The position numbers and the translations under genes were made by a program. From Streptomyces gardneri (GTDB taxonomy: Bacteria > Actinomycetota > Actinomycetes > Streptomycetales > Streptomycetaceae), in the NCBI RefSeq assembly GCF_006539185.1, contig NZ_BJMN01000022.1, forward strand, positions 62,001-126,000: 64,000 nucleotides of DNA. The letters are read 5' to 3'. The notes below the pieces were generated by a model that was not told the DNA's origin, made no database searches, and saw only the letters and a list, made by a program, of their open reading frames with translations. Shown here piece by piece: positions 1 to 8,112 of the stretch; position 1 is the first letter of the stretch, and the number at the start of each line of letters is the position of its first letter.

Positions 1-43
1 TCCGGAAGCTTCCCGTCGGACCGGTGAGGCGGCTGGGCCTGAT

Positions 44-106
44 GGGACTCGTGGGACTGCGGGGACTGCTGGGACTGGTGGGACTGGTGGGACTGGTGGG
101 ACTGGT
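44..106. repeat. Seven tandem 9-bp repeats next to the ROK kinase stop codon
   Basis: Seven head-to-tail 9-bp units of the form GGGACTGGT run from 44 to 106. The four units nearest the kinase gene are identical and the outer three differ by one or two bases. On the minus strand the units read ACC AGT CCC and lie in the same frame as the ROK kinase that stops at 116-118, so readthrough of that TGA would add a Thr-Ser-Pro repeat. No gene was recognised in bases 1-115. Confidence 0.9.
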
Positions 107-115
107 GGGGCAAAG

Positions 116-1291
116 TCATGAAGCGGGGTCCTCGGGAGTACGGGCGGTCCGGCCCGAGGTCCCGCTGCGCAGGGCCTGGGCGTAACGCTCGTAGCGTTCG
201 TACCGCTCGACACGGCGCCGGTTGGCGCGGCGGAAGCGGCGGGCGACGAGCCGTGCGAGGTCGGCGGCGCCGACCATCCCGGCCTCGGGGCCGAGCTGGG
301 CGCGGACGATGCGGGCCTCGGGGCGGTAGCCGCGGCCGGTGAGGTGGCGGCGGAAGGCGTCGCGGGCGGGGCCGATGAGGAGGTCGTCGGCGGCGGAGAC
401 GCCCCCGCCGATGACGAAACAGGAGGGGTCGAGGGCGGCGGCGAGGTTGGCGATGCCGACGCCGAGCCACTGGCCGATGTCCTGGAGCAGCTCGATGCTC
501 ATGGCGTCGCCCTCGCGGGCGAGCTCGGTGATGAGCGGTCCGGTGATGTCGGGGATGCTGCCCTTGACCCGCTCGATGATCTCGTACGCCACCGGGGAGT
601 CGGCGGCGGCCAGCTCCCGGGCCTCGCGGACGAGGGCGTTGCCCGAGCTGTACTGCTCCCAGCAGCCGCGGTTGCCGCAGGGGCAGCGGTGGCCGCCGGG
701 GACGACCTGCATGTGCCCGAACTCGCCGGCGACGCCGTACTTGCCCCGCTTGACCTGGCCGTCCTCCAGGATCGCGCCGCCGATGCCCGTACCGAGGGTG
801 ATCATGACGAGGTGGTCCTCGCCGCGTCCGGCGCCGAAGCGCCACTCGGCCCAGGCGGCGGTGTTGGCGTCGTTGTCGACCATGACGGGGACGGCGAGCC
901 GGCCCTGGAGGGCGTCGCGGAGGGGTTCGTTGCGCCAGGCGAGGTGCGGGGCGAAGAGGACCCGGGCCCGGTCGGCGTCGACCCAGCCGGCCGCGCCGAT
1001 GCCGACGGCGTGCACGTCGTGCCGGTCGGCGAGGTCGAGGACGAGCTCCACGATGGTGTCCTCGACGACCTTGGGGCTCTTCGACTTGTCCGGGGTCTCG
1101 GTGCGGAGCTTCTCCAGGATGTTGCCGTCCGCGTCGACGACCCCGGCCATCACCTTCGTACCGCCGATGTCGATGCCGACGGTCGGCACGCGGGGCGCCG
1201 TCAGGTGGGAGCGCCGCTCCCGGGTCCCGACGGTCCGCAGCACGGTGCCCCGGGCCGATCCCCGGTGGGTGAGGTCGCGGTAGGTACTCAT
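116..1291 (-). CDS. ROK-family sugar kinase (glucokinase-like)
   Basis: A 391-residue ROK kinase, expected to phosphorylate a free hexose or a related sugar with ATP in the cytoplasm. The ATP-binding motif GIDIGGTK is at about residues 39-46, the DND segment with the likely catalytic Asp at about 139-141, GEFGH at about 189-193, and the ROK zinc motif CPCGNRGCWE at about 203-212. The core matches the usual length near 310, but a basic N-terminal extension of about 35 residues and an Arg/Tyr-rich tail (ERYERYERY) are unusual. It starts 37 bp after the sugar ABC ATPase and is probably the last gene of that operon, so it likely acts on the imported sugar. The exact sugar cannot be read from sequence. 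Confidence 0.85.
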   Translation of the reverse strand: MSTYRDLTHRGSARGTVLRTVGTRERRSHLTAPRVPTVGIDIGGTKVMAGVVDADGNILEKLRTETPDKSKSPKVVEDTIVELVLDLADRHDVHAVGIGAAGWVDADRARVLFAPHLAWRNEPLRDALQGRLAVPVMVDNDANTAAWAEWRFGAGRGEDHLVMITLGTGIGGAILEDGQVKRGKYGVAGEFGHMQVVPGGHRCPCGNRGCWEQYSSGNALVREARELAAADSPVAYEIIERVKGSIPDITGPLITELAREGDAMSIELLQDIGQWLGVGIANLAAALDPSCFVIGGGVSAADDLLIGPARDAFRRHLTGRGYRPEARIVRAQLGPEAGMVGAADLARLVARRFRRANRRRVERYERYERYAQALRSGTSGRTARTPEDPAS

Positions 1292-1328
1292 CGGTTCCGA
1301 TTCTGCCAGGTGGGGTGTGAAGCGGCCG

Positions 1329-2135
1329 TTACGTCGCGGACGGGCGTTCCAGCTCGTGGCGGAGGTCCTCCAGCTCGGTGCCGCCGGCCATCTGGCGGGT
1401 CAACTCGTCGAGCGTGACGGAGTCCTTGGTGTGGCTGCCGGCCATCACGCCCCGCTTGAGCAGGACGAACCGGTCGCCGACGAGGTAGGCGTGGTGGGGG
1501 TTGTGGGTGATGAGGACCACGCCGAGGCCCTCGTCACGCGCGGCGGCCACGTACTTCAGGACGACCCCGGACTGCTTGACGCCGAGCGCGGCGGTCGGCT
1601 CGTCGAGGACGAGGACCTTGGCTCCGAAGTGGACGGCGCGGGCGATGGCCACGCACTGGCGCTCGCCGCCGGAGAGGGTGCCGATGGGCTGGTCGACGTC
1701 GCGCAGGTCGATGCCCATGCGGAGCAGCGCCTCGCGGGTGGTGGTCCGCATGAGGTCGACGTCGAGCCGCTTGAAGGGGCCTGAGCCCTTGGTGGGCTCG
1801 GAGCCGAGGAAGAAGTTCCGCCAGACGGGCATGAGGGGGACGACGGCGAGGTCCTGGTAGACGGTGGCGATGCCCCGGTCGAGGGCGTCGCGCGGGTTGG
1901 CGAGGGTGACCTCCTCGCCCTCGATGCGGAAGGTGCCGGCGTCGTGCCGGTGGAGCCCCGCGACGATCTTGATGAGGGTGGACTTGCCGGCTCCGTTGTC
2001 GCCGAGGACGCAGGTGATCTCGCCGGAGCGGACCTCCAGGGAGACCCCTTCGAGGGCGCGGATGTTGCCGTAGTACTTGCTGACGTCGTCGAGCTCGACG
2101 AGCGGAACGGACTCGGTCTTCGTCGACGTCGTCAC
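1329..2135 (-). CDS. Sugar ABC transporter ATP-binding protein (CUT2 type)
   Basis: A 268-residue ATPase with one nucleotide-binding domain: Walker A GDNGAGKST at about residues 45-53, signature LSGGERQ near 150, Walker B VLVLDEP and the switch histidine in LITHN. RbsA-type ATPases of this uptake class often carry two domains in about 500 residues; this one is the single-domain FrcA-like form. The GTG start at 2133-2135 was chosen because it overlaps the permease stop as GTGA, indicating translational coupling. It energises the membrane permease encoded immediately upstream. Confidence 0.85.
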   Translation of the reverse strand: MTTSTKTESVPLVELDDVSKYYGNIRALEGVSLEVRSGEITCVLGDNGAGKSTLIKIVAGLHRHDAGTFRIEGEEVTLANPRDALDRGIATVYQDLAVVPLMPVWRNFFLGSEPTKGSGPFKRLDVDLMRTTTREALLRMGIDLRDVDQPIGTLSGGERQCVAIARAVHFGAKVLVLDEPTAALGVKQSGVVLKYVAAARDEGLGVVLITHNPHHAYLVGDRFVLLKRGVMAGSHTKDSVTLDELTRQMAGGTELEDLRHELERPSAT

Positions 2136-3187
2136 TTGGTGGCCTCCACGCGCTTGCGGATCCAGGCGTTCAGCAGGGTCGCCAGGAGGAGCATCGCTCC
2201 CAGGAAGAACTTGAACCAGTCGGGGTTCCACTCGGCGTACACGATGCCCTTGCTGGTCATGCCGAAGATGAGGGCGCCGACCGCCGAGCCGATGGCGGAG
2301 CCGTATCCGCCGGTGATCAGGCAGCCGCCGATGACGGCCGCGATGATGTAGATCAGCTCGTTGCCGACGCCTTCGCCCGACTGGACGACGTCGAAGGAGA
2401 AGAGCAGGTGCTGGCCGGAGATCCAGGCGCAGAAGGCCACGCCCATGTAGAGCCCGATCTTCGTCCGGTAGACCGGGACGCCGACGGCGCGGGCGGCGTC
2501 GGCTCCGCCGCCGACGGCGAAGATCCAGTTGCCGAAGCGGGTGCGGAGCAGGATCCAGGTGGCGAGGGCGACGAGGCCGAGCCACCACAGGATGGTGACC
2601 TTGAGCTCGACGCCGCCGACGGTCACCTGGGAGGCGAAGAGCTTGCGGGCGGAGGGGAAGCCCTCCATGTCGGCGATGGTCTTGGTGGAGACGGTGCCGC
2701 TGATGAGCTTGGTGAGGCCGAGGTTCAGGCCGGTCAGCATGAGGAAGGTGCCCAGCGTGATGATGAAGCTGGGCAGCTTGGTGCGGGTCAGCATGAAGCC
2801 GTTGAAGACGCCGATCGCGAGGGTGACGAGCAGCGAGACGCCGACGCCGACCCAGACGTTCGCCGTCATCTGGTAGCTGAACATCGAGGAGACGAGCGCC
2901 GAGCTGGTGACCAGCACACCGGCGGAGAGGTCGAACTCGCCGCCGATCATCAGCAGGGCGACCGGGACGGCCATGATGCCGATGGTGGAGGCCGCGTAGA
3001 GCACGGTGCCGAGGCTCGCGGGGCGCAGGAAGCTGTCGGCCGCGATCGAGAAGAAGGCGAAGACGGCGATCGCGCCGACGACCGAGCCCAGCTCGGGGCG
3101 GGCGAGGAGCTTCTTCAGCGGGGTGGTGCGCAGGAGCCGTTCGTCGACGTGGTCGAGACCGTCGGACGGTGGGGCGGTGGAGCTCAT
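2132..3187 (-). CDS. Sugar ABC transporter permease (RbsC-like)
   Basis: A 351-residue, strongly hydrophobic protein of the branched-chain/ribose permease family (BPD_transp_2), with a cytoplasmic N-terminus and multiple predicted membrane segments from about residue 40. It should form the membrane channel of a monosaccharide importer. Its ATG at 3185-3187 overlaps the stop of the binding-protein gene (ATGA), and its own stop overlaps the ATPase start, so the three uptake genes form a tightly coupled cassette. The binding protein supplies specificity, so the substrate is uncertain; ribose, inositol, fructose or xylose are all used by relatives. Confidence 0.85.
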   Translation of the reverse strand: MSSTAPPSDGLDHVDERLLRTTPLKKLLARPELGSVVGAIAVFAFFSIAADSFLRPASLGTVLYAASTIGIMAVPVALLMIGGEFDLSAGVLVTSSALVSSMFSYQMTANVWVGVGVSLLVTLAIGVFNGFMLTRTKLPSFIITLGTFLMLTGLNLGLTKLISGTVSTKTIADMEGFPSARKLFASQVTVGGVELKVTILWWLGLVALATWILLRTRFGNWIFAVGGGADAARAVGVPVYRTKIGLYMGVAFCAWISGQHLLFSFDVVQSGEGVGNELIYIIAAVIGGCLITGGYGSAIGSAVGALIFGMTSKGIVYAEWNPDWFKFFLGAMLLLATLLNAWIRKRVEATK

Positions 3188-4203
3188 CGGGTACCCCGCT
3201 CCGCGTACTGCTTGAGCGCGCCCGCCTGGTCCTTGGTGATGATCTGGGGGCCGGTGAGGACCGGCTTCCCGCCGCCGAGGACGTCGGCGTTGTAGCGGTA
3301 CAGCCAGAGCAGGTCGACGGCCTCGTACCCCTGGAGGTAGGGCTGCTGGTCGACGGCGAAGCCGAGCGTGCCGGCCTGGAGGGCGCTCGCGACCTTGGCG
3401 TTGAGGTCGAAGGTGTCGACCTCGGCCTTGCTCCCGGCGCTCTTCGCGGCCTGGACGGCGGCGTCGGCGAAGGGGGCGCCGAGGGTGACGACGGCGTCGA
3501 CGTCCTTGTCGGACTGGAGCTTGGCCTCGATGGAGGCCTTGACGTCGGGCATGTTGGTGCCGTCGACGTAGAGGTTCACGAGCTCGCCGCCGAAGGTCTT
3601 CTTCGCTCCGGCGCAGCGCTGCTCGTGGCCGATGTTGCCCTGCTCGTGCAGGACGCAGAGGGCCTTCTTCCTGCCGCGGGCGTCGAGCTCGTCGCCGACG
3701 GCCTCGCCGGCGACGGCCTCGTCCTGGCCGATGTGGGTGAGGGCGCCGAAGGCCTTGGACTGCTCGGCGCCGGAGTTCACGGTGATCACCGGGATGCCGG
3801 CCTTGACGGCCTTCTCGACGGCGGCCTTCATCGCGTCGGGCTTGGCGAGGGTGACGATCAGGCCGTCGACGCCCTTGGCGACGTACGAGTCGATGAGCTG
3901 GGCCTGCTGCTGGGCCTCGTCGCTGTGCGCGTAGAGGAAGTTGATGTTGTCCTTGACGGCGGCCTGCTTGGCGCCGTTCTGGACGATGTCCCAGAAGGTG
4001 TCGCCGTCACCGGAGTGGGTCACCATGGCGAAGGTCCAGCGGGGGGTGTCGACGGCCGCCCTGCCCTGTGCCGCCGCGGCCTTGCGGGCGTCCTCCGCCC
4101 GCTTCCCGCCGGTGCTGCTGCACCCCGCGAGCGCTCCTGTGAGCGCGAGCGCGAGCACGGCGCCGATGACGGCCCGTACCCCTCCTGTCCGAAGCCTGGT
4201 CAC
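3184..4203 (-). CDS. Sugar-binding lipoprotein of ABC importer
   Basis: A 339-residue lipoprotein with a basic start, a hydrophobic stretch and lipobox LAGC, followed by a periplasmic-binding-protein type I fold (Peripla_BP_4) with internal landmarks such as GVDGLIV and the A-K-P-D loop. It should be anchored outside the membrane and hand its ligand to the neighbouring permease. The GTG start at 4201-4203 was preferred to an ATG 51 bp upstream because AGGAGG lies 9 bases before it and the signal peptide then has normal length. First gene of the uptake operon. Confidence 0.82.
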   Translation of the reverse strand: MTRLRTGGVRAVIGAVLALALTGALAGCSSTGGKRAEDARKAAAAQGRAAVDTPRWTFAMVTHSGDGDTFWDIVQNGAKQAAVKDNINFLYAHSDEAQQQAQLIDSYVAKGVDGLIVTLAKPDAMKAAVEKAVKAGIPVITVNSGAEQSKAFGALTHIGQDEAVAGEAVGDELDARGRKKALCVLHEQGNIGHEQRCAGAKKTFGGELVNLYVDGTNMPDVKASIEAKLQSDKDVDAVVTLGAPFADAAVQAAKSAGSKAEVDTFDLNAKVASALQAGTLGFAVDQQPYLQGYEAVDLLWLYRYNADVLGGGKPVLTGPQIITKDQAGALKQYAERGTR

Positions 4204-4268
4204 GAGGCCGTGCCCTCCTTTGTGTCCTTCTGCGTGCATTGCAGTATCGGTCATGCGGGTCGTGGCAC

Positions 4269-4276
4269 TTGTCAGG
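4269..4276 (-). promoter_or_regulatory. Possible GntR half-operator upstream of the uptake operon
   Basis: Read on the minus strand this is CCTGACAA, the same 8-mer as the right half of the palindrome at 5135-5146 in the GntR/dehydrogenase divergent promoter. It lies 66 bp before the binding-protein start. Regulation of the uptake operon by the adjacent GntR protein is an inference from this shared word. Confidence 0.35.
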
Positions 4277-4290
4277 GGGGCCGTCGGGGG

Positions 4291-5058
4291 CTACGGACGG
4301 ACCATCAGCTGGAGCTCGAAGGAGTAGCGGGCGGCCCGGTAGAGATGGGATCCGTGCTCGACGGCCCGGCCCGTGTCGTCGTAGGTGGTGCGCTCCATCG
4401 TGAGCAGCGGGGCGCCCTCCTGCTCGTCGAGGAGCGCGGCCTCCTCCGGGGTCGCGGCGCGGGCGCCGATGGACTGGCGGGCGCTGTGCAGGGTGAGCGC
4501 GGCGGAGCGGAGCATCCGGTAGAGGCCGGTGGTCTCCAGGCGCCCGGTGTCCGGTTCGTCCGGGCCGAGGAGCCCGGCGGGCAGGTGGTTGCGCAGATAC
4601 GCCATGGGCTCGCCGTAGGCGGTGCGCAGCCGCTCCAGGTAGTGGACGTCGGTGCCCTCGGGTACGCCGAGGGCGGCCGCGACCGGTGCGGTGGCGGGTT
4701 CGAGGCGGTTGGCGAGGACCCGGGTGGCGGGGCGGCGGCCCGCGGCCTCCAGGTCGTCGTAGAGGCTGCTGAGCTCCAGCGGGCGCCGGACCCTGCTGTG
4801 CACGACCTGGGTGCCGACGCCCCGGCGGCGGACGAGGAGGCCCTTGTCGACGAGGGACTGGATGGCCTGGCGGACGGTGGGGCGGGAGAGGCCGAGGCGG
4901 GTGGCGAGCTCGATCTCGTTGCCGAGGAGGGTGCCCGGGGGCAGCGTCCCGTTCTCCACCGCGGCCTCCAGCTGCTGGGCCAGCTGGAAGTAGAGCGGGA
5001 CCGGACTGGTGCGGTCCACGGAGAGCGGGGGCAGGGGGGAACCGGACTGCTTGGCCAC
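4291..5058 (-). CDS. GntR-family transcriptional regulator (HutC/UTRA type)
   Basis: A 255-residue repressor-type protein. The N-terminal winged helix spans about residues 15-85 and includes PLYFQLAQQLEAAV and the recognition segment LGLSRPTVRQAIQSL. The rest is a UTRA ligand-binding domain with the family features YLERLRTAYGEPM and the end region ERTTYDDTGRAVEHG. The GTG start at 5056-5058 gives the usual spacing to the winged helix, although its ribosome site is weak. Lying between the uptake operon and the divergent dehydrogenase, it probably represses both and is released by the sugar or its phosphate. Confidence 0.85.
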   Translation of the reverse strand: MAKQSGSPLPPLSVDRTSPVPLYFQLAQQLEAAVENGTLPPGTLLGNEIELATRLGLSRPTVRQAIQSLVDKGLLVRRRGVGTQVVHSRVRRPLELSSLYDDLEAAGRRPATRVLANRLEPATAPVAAALGVPEGTDVHYLERLRTAYGEPMAYLRNHLPAGLLGPDEPDTGRLETTGLYRMLRSAALTLHSARQSIGARAATPEEAALLDEQEGAPLLTMERTTYDDTGRAVEHGSHLYRAARYSFELQLMVRP

Positions 5059-5134
5059 CTGGGGAGCGTATCCGGGCACGCCGACGACCGGAAGCCGACG
5101 GCAGACAGGGGGGACATGACGTCGTGACGTCCGG

Positions 5135-5155
5135 TTGTCCTGACAATCCTTGACA
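5135..5155. promoter_or_regulatory. GntR-type operator and -35 element in divergent promoter
   Basis: A perfect 12-bp palindrome, TTGTC-CT-GACAA, occupies 5135-5146 and is followed at 5150-5155 by TTGACA, a good -35 hexamer for the dehydrogenase gene. The site lies between gntR (start 5058, minus) and the dehydrogenase (start 5185, plus). The layout suits a repressor that blocks RNA polymerase. Binding by the neighbouring GntR protein is inferred. Confidence 0.5.
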
Positions 5156-5184
5156 CCGGGGTCGTGCGGCTCCACGGTGGGGCC

Positions 5185-6186
5185 ATGCGCATCGGACTCA
5201 TCGGTACGGGACGGATCGGGAGCTTCCACGCGGGGGTACTGGCCCGCCACCCGGAGGTCGAGTCGCTGGTCGTGGCGGACGCGGACGCGACGCGGGCGGC
5301 CGGGGTCGCGGGGGCGCTCGGCGCGGAGGCCGCGCCCGACGTGACCGCGCTGCTCGGGCACGCCCTGGACGCGGTGGTGATCGCCTCGGCGACGGCCGCA
5401 CACGCGGAGCTGATCGCCCGCGCCGCCGGGGCGGGGCTGCCGGTCTTCTGCGAGAAGCCGATCGCCCTGGACGTGCCCGCCACCCGGGCGGCGCTGCGGG
5501 CCGTGGCGGAGGCGGGCACCGAGCTCCAGCTCGGGTTCATGCGCCGCTTCGACACGGGGTACCGGGCGGCGCGCGAGGCGGTGCGGTCGGGACGGCTCGG
5601 CCGGCTGCACACCGTGCGGGCGGCGACGTCCGACCCGGAGCCGCCGCCCGCCGCATACCTGCCGCTCTCCGGCGGGCTCTTCCGGGACTGTCTGGTGCAC
5701 GACTTCGACATCGTGCGATGGGTGACCGGGCGGGAGGTCGTGGAGGTGTACGCGACGGGCTCGGACGCGGGTCCCGCGATGTTCCGGGAGGCGGGGGACG
5801 TGGACACGGCCGCCGCACTCCTCACCCTGGACGACGGCACGCTGGTCACGGTGACCGGGACCCGGTGCAACGGCGCGGGGTACGACGTGCGGCTGGAGCT
5901 GGCGGGCGAGCGCGACCAGATCGCGGTGGGCCTGGACGACCGGACCCCGCTCACCTCGGTGGAGCCGCAGGGGCCGCCGGCTCCGGGGAAGCCCTGGCAG
6001 GGGTTCCTGGAGCGGTTCGCCCCCGCGTACGAGGCGGAGCTCGCCGCCTTCGTCCGGCTGGTGCGCGGCGAGGCGCCCAATCCGTGCGACGGCCGCGAGG
6101 CCCTGGCGGCGCTCCGCGTCGCCGAGGCCTGCGAGCTGTCCCGCCGGGAGCGGCGTCCGGTCCGGGTGGACGCGGCCGCTCCGTAA
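5185..6186 (+). CDS. Gfo/Idh/MocA oxidoreductase (inositol 2-dehydrogenase-like)
   Basis: A 333-residue NAD(P)-dependent dehydrogenase. The Rossmann motif GLIGTGRIGSFHA opens the protein, followed by the family motif EKPIALD near residue 93 and the active-site region CLVHDFDIVRW near 170-180, which supplies the HDxD residues. The ATG at 5185 was chosen over one 21 bp upstream because it places the Rossmann strand at the N-terminus and has GGTGGGG before it. It is divergent from gntR and probably oxidises the sugar or cyclitol imported by the neighbouring ABC system; myo-inositol is plausible but not proven. Confidence 0.82.
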   Translation: MRIGLIGTGRIGSFHAGVLARHPEVESLVVADADATRAAGVAGALGAEAAPDVTALLGHALDAVVIASATAAHAELIARAAGAGLPVFCEKPIALDVPATRAALRAVAEAGTELQLGFMRRFDTGYRAAREAVRSGRLGRLHTVRAATSDPEPPPAAYLPLSGGLFRDCLVHDFDIVRWVTGREVVEVYATGSDAGPAMFREAGDVDTAAALLTLDDGTLVTVTGTRCNGAGYDVRLELAGERDQIAVGLDDRTPLTSVEPQGPPAPGKPWQGFLERFAPAYEAELAAFVRLVRGEAPNPCDGREALAALRVAEACELSRRERRPVRVDAAAP

Positions 6187-6224
6187 CGCGCTCTCGCGGC
6201 CGTTCCGTAAGGCGGTCTCTCCGC

Positions 6225-7403
6225 TCACCAGCGCACCGGGAGGTGGCGGACCCCGCGGATGAGGAGGCCGGGCACCCACTCCCAGGGGTCGCCCTCGGGG
6301 TCGAGTTCGAGCCGGGGGAAGCGGTCCAGGAGGGTGCGGAGCGCGATCCTGCCCTCCAGGCGGGCGAGCGGGGCGCCCAGGCAGTAGTGCATGCCGTGGC
6401 CGAAGGCGAGGTGGCCTCGGGTGTCGCGGCGGATGTCGAAGCGGTCGGGGTCGGGGAAGCGGGCCGGGTCGCGGTCGAGCGCGCCGATCGCCACCAGGAC
6501 GCTCGCGCCCGCCGGGATCTCGGTGCCGCCGAGGGTGACGGGCTCGCGGGTGAAGCGGAAGGTGCTGGTCTCCACCGGGCCGTCGTACCGCAGGGACTCC
6601 TCGATCGCGCCGTCGAGGAGGTCGGGGTCGGCGCGCAGGGCGGCGAGCTGCTCCGGGTGGGTGAGCAGGTTGCGGACGGTGTTGGAGATGAGGTTGACCG
6701 TGGTCTCGTGGCCGGCGATGAGCAGCAGGTAGGCCATGGCGCGGAGTTCGGGCCCGGAGAGCCGGTCGCCGTCCTCGGCGCGGGCGGCGATGAGGCCGGA
6801 GAGCAGGTCGTCGGCGGGGCCCGCGGCGCGCTTGTCCTCGATGAGCCCGTCGAGGTAGCCGCCGAAGCCTTGCAGGGCGCCGAGGTAGCCGTCCTCGCCC
6901 GCGGGGGTGACGAGCTCGTTCGACCAGTCGCGGAAGGTGTCGCGGTCCTCGGCGGGGACCCCGAGGAGTTCGCAGATGACGGTGATCGGCAGGGGGAAGG
7001 CGTAGGCGTCGACGAGGTCGGCGCGCCCGGCCGGTTCCATGGCGTCGGCGAGTTCCCCGGTGAGCCGCTCGATACGGGGGCGCAGGGCCTCGACCCGGCG
7101 ACCGGTGAAGACACCCGTGACCAGTCGGCGGAGCCGGGTGTGGTCGGGGGCGTCCGCCGCGAGGAGGTGGACGCCGATGACGTCCTCCTCCGGCGGCCGT
7201 ACGCCGATGACGGAGGGGGACTTGGCGAGCCGGGGGTCGGCGAGTGCGGCGCGCCCCTCCTCGTGGCCGACGACCAGCCAGAACTGGTAGCCGTCGGGCA
7301 TGCGTACCTCGTGGACCGGGCCGGACGTACGGAGCTTGGCGTAGTAGGGGTACGGGTTCGCGGTGAAGTCCGCGCCGTACTCCCCCAGTTCGATGACGGA
7401 CAT
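6225..7403 (-). CDS. Cytochrome P450
   Basis: A 392-residue soluble bacterial P450 of normal length. The I-helix oxygen-activation motif AGHETT lies near residue 228, the K-helix ExxR as EESLR near 270, and the heme loop FGHGMHYCLGAP near 335-346, with its Cys ligating the iron. The fold resembles CYP105/CYP107-type enzymes that hydroxylate secondary metabolites or xenobiotics. No ferredoxin gene is adjacent, so electrons must come from elsewhere. It starts only 25 bp after the response-regulator stop on the same strand, suggesting cotranscription with the two-component system. Substrate unknown. Confidence 0.88.
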   Translation of the reverse strand: MSVIELGEYGADFTANPYPYYAKLRTSGPVHEVRMPDGYQFWLVVGHEEGRAALADPRLAKSPSVIGVRPPEEDVIGVHLLAADAPDHTRLRRLVTGVFTGRRVEALRPRIERLTGELADAMEPAGRADLVDAYAFPLPITVICELLGVPAEDRDTFRDWSNELVTPAGEDGYLGALQGFGGYLDGLIEDKRAAGPADDLLSGLIAARAEDGDRLSGPELRAMAYLLLIAGHETTVNLISNTVRNLLTHPEQLAALRADPDLLDGAIEESLRYDGPVETSTFRFTREPVTLGGTEIPAGASVLVAIGALDRDPARFPDPDRFDIRRDTRGHLAFGHGMHYCLGAPLARLEGRIALRTLLDRFPRLELDPEGDPWEWVPGLLIRGVRHLPVRW

Positions 7404-7428
7404 CTCAGCAGACTATCCGACCGACCGA

Positions 7429-8112
7429 TTACGCCTCCTCGTCCAGGAGACCTGCTTCATGGACGAGGAGCGCGATCTGGACACGGTTGTTGAGGTCGAG
7501 CTTGGCGAGGACACGCGAGACATGGGTCTTGACCGTGGGGACGCTCATGTACAGCTCGGCGGCGATCTCCGCGTTGGAGCGGCCCTTGCCGACGGCCACG
7601 GCCACTTCCCTTTCCCGTACGGCCAGTTCGGCGAGGCGCGCGGTGATCGCGGCGCGCCGGGACTCCTCGCGCCGGCCCGGCCGGTCCTGCTCCCCCGCGA
7701 CATGGGTCATCAGCTGGCGGGTGACGGCCGGGGAGAGCACCGGGTCCCCGGCGGCGACCCGGCGGACGGCGGCCACGATCTCGGCGGGCGGGGTGTCCTT
7801 GAGGACGAAGCCGGCGGCGCCGGCCCGCAGGGCGCGCAGCACCTGCTCGTCGGCGTGGAAGGTGGTGAGGACGACGACCTCGGGGGCGCCGGGGAGCGCG
7901 CGGAGGCGTTCGGTGGCGGTGAGCCCGTCGACGTGGGGCATGCGGATGTCCATGAGGACGACGTCCGGGGCGAGCCGTTCGACGAGCTCGGGGACCTCGC
8001 GGCCGTCGGCGGCCTCGCCGACGATCTCCAGGTCCTCGGCGCCGCCGAGCATGAAGGTGAGGCCCGCTCGGACCAGGGGGTCGTCGTCGACGATGATCAG
8101 CCGGATGGTCAT
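7429..8112 (-). CDS. Two-component response regulator, NarL/LuxR type
   Basis: A 227-residue regulator with a CheY-like receiver domain (acidic pocket VDDD near residues 8-11, phospho-acceptor Asp55 in LMDIRMP, Thr in VVLTTF, Lys in VLKD) and a C-terminal LuxR helix-turn-helix at about 165-220 (REREVAVAVGKGRSNAEIA). Its start overlaps the kinase stop as ATGA. It probably activates its own operon and perhaps the P450 gene that follows. The linker QDRPGRREESRRAA is longer and more charged than usual. Confidence 0.9.
   Translation of the reverse strand: MTIRLIIVDDDPLVRAGLTFMLGGAEDLEIVGEAADGREVPELVERLAPDVVLMDIRMPHVDGLTATERLRALPGAPEVVVLTTFHADEQVLRALRAGAAGFVLKDTPPAEIVAAVRRVAAGDPVLSPAVTRQLMTHVAGEQDRPGRREESRRAAITARLAELAVREREVAVAVGKGRSNAEIAAELYMSVPTVKTHVSRVLAKLDLNNRVQIALLVHEAGLLDEEA

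Noticed and set aside
44..106. CRISPR-like tandem repeats
   Set aside because: Units are 9 bp, contiguous, with no spacers and no cas genes.
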